Shown piece after piece: positions 57,953 through 64,000 of a stretch of DNA of 64,000 bases. The DNA comes from Aliidiomarina iranensis. GTDB taxonomy: Bacteria; Pseudomonadota; Gammaproteobacteria; Enterobacterales; Alteromonadaceae. The position numbers and the translations under genes were made by a program. How positions within the stretch are numbered: position 1 is the first letter of the stretch; each line of letters starts with the position of its first letter. Below the pieces are notes generated by a model. It worked only from the letters and a program-made list of their open reading frames with translations. It made no database searches and was not told the origin of the DNA. Location: positions 124,001-188,000 of the forward strand of contig NZ_PIPJ01000002.1 in NCBI RefSeq assembly GCF_003987135.1. The letters run 5' to 3'.

Positions 57953-58516
57953 ATGGATGCCCTAGATTTACTATTAACGTGCTCCTCGATGCCAAGAGTG
58001 GGAGCCCCAGGCCCTAACTCAGATCAACTTAGCCAATTAGAGGCTGCGGCTTTACGTGTTCCCGATCACATGAATCTCACACCCTATAAATGCTTAATAT
58101 ATCAGGGAGCGGAACTGCAAAATTTAAGTGAGCTATTTGCCGCCACGGCTAAGCTAGAGGGATTAACGGAAGCAGAGCAGGCGCGAGCACCGCAACTACC
58201 GCTGCGTGCGCCTTGTATTATCGTTGTGGTTACCCAGTACCAAGAGCATCCGAAAGTGCCTCGCCAAGAACAATATGCAAGCGCCGCTTGTGCCACGATG
58301 GCGATGCAGCAAATGGCTTTTGCACAAGGATTAGGTGCGGTTTGGCGCACCGGTGTATATGCAGAATCGGAACATATGAAAGCGGGGCTTGGTATTAGCT
58401 CGGAGGAAGATATTGTTGGCTTTTTATACATCGGCACACCGGCCGTACCAACGCCAATTAAACCACAAAAGCAAAAAAGTATTTTTTTCTTCCCCGGGAG
58501 TGATGCAAAAACCTAG
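57953..58516 (+). CDS. ydjA: Nitroreductase-family protein YdjA
   Basis: The 187-residue FMN-binding protein matches YdjA in length and in APDHMNLTPYK-like (VPDHMNLTPYK), MQQMAFAQGLGAVWRTG and VGFLYIGTP motifs. It belongs to the minimal nitroreductase fold; its substrate is unsettled. The start at 57953 gives MDALDLLL, like E. coli MDALELL, with GGAAG upstream; an ATG at 57941 is in frame. The ydjA-sppA-ansA group is conserved with E. coli. Confidence 0.9.
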   Translation: MDALDLLLTCSSMPRVGAPGPNSDQLSQLEAAALRVPDHMNLTPYKCLIYQGAELQNLSELFAATAKLEGLTEAEQARAPQLPLRAPCIIVVVTQYQEHPKVPRQEQYASAACATMAMQQMAFAQGLGAVWRTGVYAESEHMKAGLGISSEEDIVGFLYIGTPAVPTPIKPQKQKSIFFFPGSDAKT

Positions 58517-58543
58517 CCTTGCAGAATTTCCACACCAAACAAA

Positions 58544-58561
58544 TGAATAATTAATCATTCA
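58544..58561. promoter_or_regulatory. Candidate ArgR (ARG) box upstream of the arginine operon
   Basis: TGAATAATTAATCATTCA is an 18-bp near-palindrome (8 of 9 pairs). Its first 14 bp match the E. coli ARG-box core TGAAT-4-ATTCA with one difference. It lies about 75-90 bp before the argCB start, where ArgR with arginine would repress. A possible promoter (TTGATT at 58577, TACCAT at 58600, 17 bp spacing) lies just downstream. Confidence 0.6.
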
Positions 58562-58634
58562 ATGCGCATAATAATGTTGATTGTGCGCAGCATTTTTTAT
58601 ACCATGAGCGCTATTCGGATTCTAAGTAGAAGCA

Positions 58635-60581
58635 GTGCAGATAAGTGGTATGAAGAACGTGGCAGAAAAACCTAAAGCAAAAAAGCCCAGAGAAGAAAAG
58701 CCTGAGGCCAACAAACTTAAGGCAATAGAGCACGGAGCGCCAAGCAAAATAGCCTTATGCAAACAAAAAGGTTTGCAAGTGGCCGTGTTCGGCGCCAGTG
58801 GCTATAGTGGCAACGAATTAGTGAGCCTTTTGAATAAAAATGCATACTTTGATGTAGCATTTGCATTTTCATCGGCTCGCAGTGAGGCTCAAGCATTTTC
58901 GGAATTGGCACCGCAGCTTGCAGGCACCGAAACTCTGGTTATAGAACCTTGGCAAGAAACCTATTTCCCTAAGGTTGCCGCAAAGTGCAGCGCGGTTTTT
59001 CTTGCATTGCCTCATGAAGCAAGCGCTGAGCTTGCTGCACGTTTTGTTGCTGCAGGGGTGGCTGTATTTGATCTCTCTGGTGCTTACCGTTTTGCTTCGG
59101 CCGAGGCATTTGCCAGTGCTTATGGGTTCTCGCACCCACATCCAGAACTATTAGCCGACGCACACTATATGCTTATGGAGTGGTTAGAGGCCTCATGCAA
59201 ACAAAACGTAGATAATCATTTACTGTTTAGCATTCCAGGTTGCTATCCAACCGCTGCAACTTTAGCTCTGAAACCACTTACAGAACATCATTTATTGGCA
59301 GCAAATGCCTCTCCGGTAATTACCGCCGTAAGTGGCGTTTCTGGTGCTGGACGAGGGCTCAATGCACGAACTTCATTTTGTGAGGTGAGCTTACAGGCCT
59401 ACGGTGTGTTAAATCACCGGCACACACCGGAAATAGCAAATAATTTACAGCGTACTGTGGTGTTCACGCCGCAACTGGGCAATTACAAACGCGGCATTGT
59501 AGCAACCTGTGTAGCGCAACTCGCTGAACAAGTAAATCCGGCCGACGTGTATCGAGCCTACGAGATAGCTTATGCAAGCCAGCCGTTTGTTCGGATTGTC
59601 GGGAAGCCGCCTGCTGTTGATGATGTTGTTAATACGCCGTTTTGTGATATCTACATAAAAGTAGAAGGTAACCAAGTGGTGGTTATTAGTGCGATTGATA
59701 ACTTAATTAAAGGGGCTGCTGGTCAAGCAATGCACGCTGCTAATTTTGTGTTTGGGTTACCTCTTACTGCGGGTTTTGAAAGCTCTTTTGCAAAAAAACG
59801 CCCTCAGGTAATTAAGGTTGGCGGTGCCTTGCTACAACCTGAAAATGCTGAAAGCGCCTTGTTGCCTTTATTATCCGCTTTAGCGGTAAGCGAGCTACCC
59901 GTTGTGTTTGTGCATGGCGGCGGTGATATAGTGGATAGCATGCTAAAGCAAGCAGGGTTAACCGCAGAAAAGCATGCAGGGCAGCGGATTAGTGCGGCGG
60001 AGCACATGGACATTATTATTGGTAGCCTAGCCGGAACTACCAATAAAAAACTTGTACAAGCGGCGCAGCAAGCTAGCTTATCGAGTGTTGGTATTAGCCT
60101 AGCCGACGGCCCATTGTGGCAAATGCAACACAACGCTCAGCTTGGCATGGTGGGGCAACCGGCGGCAACGGGGTTCAGCCCGCAAGGTAAAGCCTTATTA
60201 AAAACGCTGCTGCAAAATAACTTCACGCCTATTGTGAGCTCTATCGGCTTAACTACTGACCATAAACTGTGTAATGTAAATGCAGATTATGCCGCCGCGG
60301 CCATTGCTTTAGCGCTTGATGCTGATTTACTTTTGCTTACCGATGTTCCCGCTATTCTCAACGGTGAGAAAGAAAAGATTGGTGATATAAGTTTAAGTGC
60401 TGCAAAAGCATTGCTTCAGGAAACCTTCATTCAAGGCGGCATGAAAGTTAAGCTGGAAGCCGCAATTTTTGCCTCCGAATTTTCCCGACGAACCACTGCG
60501 ATTGCGGGTTGGGCTGATAGTTCTGCCGTGATCGCACACCTACAAGGGAATCCTCAGGGTACCCGAATAATTCCAGAATAG
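58635..60581 (+). CDS. argCB: Fused N-acetyl-gamma-glutamyl-phosphate reductase / acetylglutamate kinase (ArgC-ArgB)
   Basis: One 648-codon frame encodes two arginine enzymes. Residues about 47-381 are ArgC: VAVFGASGYSGNEL (NADPH), catalytic Cys203 in SIPGCYPTAA, HRHTPEI, NYKRGIVATC and NLIKGAAGQAMHAAN. Residues about 391-648 are an E. coli-type ArgB of about 258 residues: VIKVGGALL, VFVHGGGDIVD, IDIIIGSLAGTTNKKL-like HMDIIIGSLAGT, NVNADYAAAAIA, LLLTDVPAI and QGGMKVKLEAA. A linker of about 9 residues (ESSFAKKRP) joins them. A K/E/P-rich extension of about 46 residues precedes ArgC. The start may be GTG 58635, ATG 58650 or a later TTG/GTG. No frameshift is visible. It heads argF-argG-argH. Confidence 0.92.
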   Translation: MQISGMKNVAEKPKAKKPREEKPEANKLKAIEHGAPSKIALCKQKGLQVAVFGASGYSGNELVSLLNKNAYFDVAFAFSSARSEAQAFSELAPQLAGTETLVIEPWQETYFPKVAAKCSAVFLALPHEASAELAARFVAAGVAVFDLSGAYRFASAEAFASAYGFSHPHPELLADAHYMLMEWLEASCKQNVDNHLLFSIPGCYPTAATLALKPLTEHHLLAANASPVITAVSGVSGAGRGLNARTSFCEVSLQAYGVLNHRHTPEIANNLQRTVVFTPQLGNYKRGIVATCVAQLAEQVNPADVYRAYEIAYASQPFVRIVGKPPAVDDVVNTPFCDIYIKVEGNQVVVISAIDNLIKGAAGQAMHAANFVFGLPLTAGFESSFAKKRPQVIKVGGALLQPENAESALLPLLSALAVSELPVVFVHGGGDIVDSMLKQAGLTAEKHAGQRISAAEHMDIIIGSLAGTTNKKLVQAAQQASLSSVGISLADGPLWQMQHNAQLGMVGQPAATGFSPQGKALLKTLLQNNFTPIVSSIGLTTDHKLCNVNADYAAAAIALALDADLLLLTDVPAILNGEKEKIGDISLSAAKALLQETFIQGGMKVKLEAAIFASEFSRRTTAIAGWADSSAVIAHLQGNPQGTRIIPE

Positions 60582-60659
60582 AACCGCGATATGCGCTAGG
60601 CCAAATGGCCTAGGTAAAGGTTCTCCTGCATTTTCTCTATTTGATTAAGCGAGTTTCAC

Positions 60660-61568
60660 ATGCATTTACTATCATTATTTGATGTGTCGGCCATTCAGAT
60701 ACGGCATATCCTTACGATGGCGGGGTACATGAAAGCCCACCCGGTAAGTTTTCAACATTCATTAAAGAATAAATCAATTGCCATGCTGTTTGAAAAACCA
60801 AGTTTGCGCACCCGTGTTAGTTTCGAAGTAGGCATTCAGCAGCTCGGTGCGCAACCGATTTACTTAGATGCACAAATGGTTGAACCTGGCCAACGCGAGA
60901 GCGTTGAGGATATAGCCCGTAATCTTGCGTGCTGGACACACGGCATTGTTGCTCGGGTTTTTAAACATGAAACCTTACACAAGCTAAAGGCAGCTGGCAT
61001 TCCAGTTATTAATGCACTTTGTGATATTCATCACCCGTGTCAAACCTTGGCTGATTTACTAACCATTCAAGAGCGCTACCCAGTTGATATGAAAGTAGTG
61101 GATATTCTCTATGTGGGTGAGGGTAATAACGTGTGCCAAAGTTTAATGGTAGGAGCCGCTGCGCTAGATTTGCAGCTAACGGTAATAAGCCCTGAGGGTT
61201 TCGGCCCAAATAAGGATTTCCTTGCTGAGCTTACAGATAAGTATCCAAGCCACCGCATTAAACTTGGCAGCAATATCGATGAGGTTACTCACGCCGATGT
61301 GATTTACACCGATACCTGGCTTTCCATGGGGGACACGCGCAATTATTCGGAAACCTGCAAAATTTTCCAGCCTTACCAAGTTAATTCGGCACTTGTTAAA
61401 CGCCTGCAAGCTACCACGGTAATGCACTGTTTACCGGCGCATCGGAACAATGAGATTACTGATGAAGTTATGGATAGCACGATTAGTGCTGTGCTGCAGC
61501 AGGCGGAAAATCGTTTGTATGTGCAAAAAGCCGCGTTACATCATTTATTCGAGGAGATTTCCCAATGA
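60660..61568 (+). CDS. argF: Ornithine carbamoyltransferase
   Basis: The 302-residue enzyme makes citrulline from ornithine and carbamoyl phosphate. It has the carbamoyl-phosphate loop [24 protein letters not shown], the ornithine loop DTWLSMGDT and [13 protein letters not shown]. The SLRTR variant of the usual STRTR is seen in other Alteromonadales as I recall. The stop overlaps argG by 4 nt. Confidence 0.93.
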   Translation: MHLLSLFDVSAIQIRHILTMAGYMKAHPVSFQHSLKNKSIAMLFEKPSLRTRVSFEVGIQQLGAQPIYLDAQMVEPGQRESVEDIARNLACWTHGIVARVFKHETLHKLKAAGIPVINALCDIHHPCQTLADLLTIQERYPVDMKVVDILYVGEGNNVCQSLMVGAAALDLQLTVISPEGFGPNKDFLAELTDKYPSHRIKLGSNIDEVTHADVIYTDTWLSMGDTRNYSETCKIFQPYQVNSALVKRLQATTVMHCLPAHRNNEITDEVMDSTISAVLQQAENRLYVQKAALHHLFEEISQ

Positions 61569-62806
61569 ACCACCTTAACCAGAGAGATATTACCCAAACT
61601 GCGGTGAGCAAAGTTGTATTGGCTTATTCCGGTGGTTTAGATACTTCCGCAATTATTCCTTGGTTATTAGAGAATTATAACTGTGAAGTTATTGCTTTCG
61701 TTGCCGATGTAGGCCAAGGCGACGAAGAGCTTGTTGGCATTGAAAATAAGGCTTTAGAATCAGGCGCCAGTTCCTGTTACGTGGTGGATCTAAAGGATAA
61801 ATTTGTGAACGAATTGATTGCACCAGCGATGCAAGCTGGGTGTATCTATGAGGAACAATATTTACTAGGAACCGCTTTGGCAAGACCAGTAATTGCAGAG
61901 GCGCAAGTGCAACTTGCTCTTGAAGTCGGTGCTGATGCGGTTTGCCATGGATGTACTGGCAAAGGTAACGATCAAGTGCGTTTTGAGAGTACGTTTGCAG
62001 CTTTAGCGCCGCAATTAACGGTAATTGCGCCATGGCGTGAGTGGTCAATGCGCTCGCGCCAAGAGCTACTTAATTACTTGGCCGAGCGGAATATTAAAAC
62101 TTCCGCTTCAGCGACCAAGATATACAGCCGTGATGCGAATTTATGGCACATTTCCCATGAGGGCGGTGAGTTAGAGGATCCATGGGAACAACCAACCGAT
62201 GGCGTTTGGACATTGAGCAATTCACCCCAACAGGCGCCCGATCAGCAAGAGGTACTGGAGCTAGAATTTTCTCAAGGTGTATTAACTCATCTGAATGGCC
62301 AAGCACTGAAGCAAACCGAAGCGTTAGTAATGCTAAACAAAATCGGTGCAGAGCACGGTGTAGGGCGGATTGATATTGTAGAAAACCGCTTGGTAGGCAT
62401 GAAATCACGAGGTTGTTATGAAACACCCGGTGGTACTATTTGGTACCAAGGTCTTCGTGCACTTGAAGAGTTGGTGCATGATCGTCCGTGTCAACGCTTG
62501 CGCCATGATCTTGGCCAACGGTTAAGTGATGTACTTTATGATGGTCAGTGGTTTACGCCCGTGCGCGAGGCGTTAGTTGCAGCCGTAAGTGCGCTAGCCA
62601 CGAAACTTACCGGTACGGTGCGAATTGCGTTATACAAAGGTAACGTTACGGTAATCGGCCGAAAATCACCGTTGAGTTTATATTCTGAAGCATTCGCCAC
62701 CTTTGAAGAAGATGAAGTGTACCAGCAGAGCGATGCCGAAGGCTTTATTCGCTTATTCAGCCTAGCAAGCCGTATTCGTGCACTTAAACAAGGAGGCATG
62801 GCATGA
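61565..62806 (+). CDS. argG: Argininosuccinate synthase
   Basis: The 413-residue protein joins citrulline and aspartate using ATP. P-loop [34 protein letters not shown] and [12 protein letters not shown] are visible. It is coupled to argF (ATGA) and to argH (ATGA). The N-terminus has about 15 residues before the conserved core, which may include a few non-conserved codons. Confidence 0.95.
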   Translation: MNHLNQRDITQTAVSKVVLAYSGGLDTSAIIPWLLENYNCEVIAFVADVGQGDEELVGIENKALESGASSCYVVDLKDKFVNELIAPAMQAGCIYEEQYLLGTALARPVIAEAQVQLALEVGADAVCHGCTGKGNDQVRFESTFAALAPQLTVIAPWREWSMRSRQELLNYLAERNIKTSASATKIYSRDANLWHISHEGGELEDPWEQPTDGVWTLSNSPQQAPDQQEVLELEFSQGVLTHLNGQALKQTEALVMLNKIGAEHGVGRIDIVENRLVGMKSRGCYETPGGTIWYQGLRALEELVHDRPCQRLRHDLGQRLSDVLYDGQWFTPVREALVAAVSALATKLTGTVRIALYKGNVTVIGRKSPLSLYSEAFATFEEDEVYQQSDAEGFIRLFSLASRIRALKQGGMA

Positions 62807-64000
62807 GTATGTGGGGAGGCCGCTTTGAGCAGGGGAGTGCGGCAGAGTTTTGTGAGTTTAATGATTCACTGAAATTCGATTACGTGCTGGCGCCTTTTGA
62901 TATTCAAGCAAGTAAAGCGTGGGTAAATGCATTAACCGAGCAAGCGTTGCTGACTAGCGAAGAGCAAAAGCAACTGCAGGACGGTTTAGCTGAGTTAGCT
63001 GCGGAAATACAAGTTAATCCTAAGTTGCCGCTTAGTAGCAATGCCGAAGATATTCACAGCTGGGTGGAAGAGGCGCTGCAAGATCGTTTAGGGAATGTAG
63101 CAAGGAAATTACATACGGGCCGATCCCGAAACGATCTTGTTGCTACCGATCTGCGCCTTTGGGCGATCGCTAAAGCCCATGTGATGGGTGAACAGATCGC
63201 TGCAACGATCGAAGCATTGATCGCTTTTGCGGAGCGCTATGAATTCAGTGTGATGCCAGGCTACACTCATTTGCAGCGGGCACAGCCGGTATTAGTATCA
63301 CATTGGGCGTTAGCCTATGTGGAAATGCTAGAGCGAGATTTGGATCGTTTAAAACAAGCTCGAGATCGTTTATCTACGCTACCTTTGGGTTGCGGAGCGC
63401 TCGCGGGATCTGGAATTGCGGTAAATCGATCATTGTTAGCAAAAGAACTAGGCTTTAATGATCTTTGCCGGAATAGTTTAGATGCGGTATCTGATCGTGA
63501 TTTTGTAATTGAGTTACTATCTATTGCAAGCTTGGGGATGGTTCATTTATCCAGGCTTTCGGAAGATCTTGTTTTCTATTGTTCGGGTGAGGCAGGTTTC
63601 TTTCTGTTGGGCGATGCAATTTCCAGTGGTTCATCGTTAATGCCACAGAAGAAGAACCCAGATGTATTTGAGTTAATTCGGGGGAAAACGGGACGCGTTA
63701 GCGGGCATTTGCAGGCCATGTTAATGACAGTGAAAGGGTTACCCCTGGCTTACAACAAGGACATGCAGGAAGATAAGGAAGGCTTCTTTGATGCGCTCCA
63801 GCAATGGCAACAATGCCTTGCCATCATGGCGTATGCATTGCCGCATCTAACGGTTGATGAAGCACTTGCACAGAAATCGGCTGAACTGGGCTACAGCAAT
63901 GCTACTGATTTAGCTGATTACTTGGTGGGTAAAGGCATTGCGTTTCGTGATGCTCACGAGATTAGCGGCAAGCTTGTACTCACAGCGCTGCGAAAAAAAG
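62803..64000 (+). CDS. argH: Argininosuccinate lyase, N-terminal part (cut by window end)
   Basis: About 399 codons are open to the window edge, starting [13 protein letters not shown], which is the ArgH N-terminus. It contains [30 protein letters not shown]-like ([13 protein letters not shown]) and the fumarase/lyase signature [12 protein letters not shown] near residue 280. ArgH is normally about 455-470 residues, so 60 or more are missing. In several Alteromonadales and Vibrio relatives argH is fused to an ArgA acetyltransferase domain; this cannot be seen here. The start overlaps argG by 4 nt. Confidence 0.93.
   Translation, partial: MSMWGGRFEQGSAAEFCEFNDSLKFDYVLAPFDIQASKAWVNALTEQALLTSEEQKQLQDGLAELAAEIQVNPKLPLSSNAEDIHSWVEEALQDRLGNVARKLHTGRSRNDLVATDLRLWAIAKAHVMGEQIAATIEALIAFAERYEFSVMPGYTHLQRAQPVLVSHWALAYVEMLERDLDRLKQARDRLSTLPLGCGALAGSGIAVNRSLLAKELGFNDLCRNSLDAVSDRDFVIELLSIASLGMVHLSRLSEDLVFYCSGEAGFFLLGDAISSGSSLMPQKKNPDVFELIRGKTGRVSGHLQAMLMTVKGLPLAYNKDMQEDKEGFFDALQQWQQCLAIMAYALPHLTVDEALAQKSAELGYSNATDLADYLVGKGIAFRDAHEISGKLVLTALRKK

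Noticed and set aside
60783-60850. SLRTR in place of STRTR in ArgF, considered as a sign of an acetyl- or succinylornithine carbamoyltransferase
   Set aside because: The SMG ornithine loop (DTWLSMGDT) and HCLPAHR motif are those of true ornithine carbamoyltransferase, and I recall SLRTR in Alteromonadales ArgF.

Overview
This window is a gene-dense stretch of core chromosome from a gammaproteobacterium. Gene content, gene order and protein sequences fit a marine Alteromonadales member, possibly near Idiomarinaceae; that placement is inference. Supporting points are E. coli-like NrdA/NrdB/YfaE, the block yceD-rpmF-plsX-fabHDG-acpP-pabC-mltG-tmk-holB-tatD, the order gyrA-serC-hisC-aroA-cmk-rpsA-ihfB-lapAB-pyrF, a large TonB-dependent receptor, and an arginine operon ordered C-B-F-G-H. 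I see no rRNA, tRNA, CRISPR array, prophage or insertion sequence.

Layout. 1-1756: the end of a cyclopropane fatty acid synthase gene followed by three small envelope genes (DUF2878, chalcone-isomerase-like, DUF3833 lipoprotein). 1808-4702: a lysine-rich basic protein, a Nif3-family protein, CmoM tRNA methyltransferase and a beta-hydroxyacid dehydrogenase. 4792-13213: a putative envelope transport group (DUF1329 protein divergent from a YCF48-like beta-propeller and an MMPL/RND transporter, then a TonB receptor with a structured leader). 13333-20396: exonuclease I, a secreted isoaspartyl peptidase, a CBS protein and HrpA helicase. 20588-26488 (minus strand): ubiG, a HAD phosphatase of Gph/MupP type, and the aerobic ribonucleotide reductase unit nrdA-nrdB-yfaE plus grxA, preceded by two NrdR boxes. 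26751-38799: gyrA, serC, hisC, aroA, cmk, rpsA, ihfB, lapA, lapB, pyrF, comEA. 39066-42194 (minus): RNase E. 42783-54452: rluC, a HAD hydrolase, maf/yceF (minus), then ribosomal protein L32, fatty acid synthesis and replication/nucleotide genes. 54747-58516: ansA and sppA (minus) diverging from ydjA. 58635-64000: the arginine operon, cut by the window end inside argH.

The most notable observation is that argC and argB are one uninterrupted reading frame (about 640-648 codons), giving a predicted bifunctional N-acetylglutamyl-phosphate reductase / acetylglutamate kinase. The order is reductase then kinase, the reverse of the fungal precursor, and it carries a charged N-terminal extension and a good ArgR-box candidate upstream. 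Other points worth attention are a probable leaderless yceD transcript, absence of fabF from its usual place after acpP, an intergenic hairpin made of inverted direct repeats, and a long stem-loop in the TonB receptor leader.

Starts were chosen by ribosome binding site and by family alignment from memory; no database search was possible, so names rest on recognised motifs, lengths and gene order.
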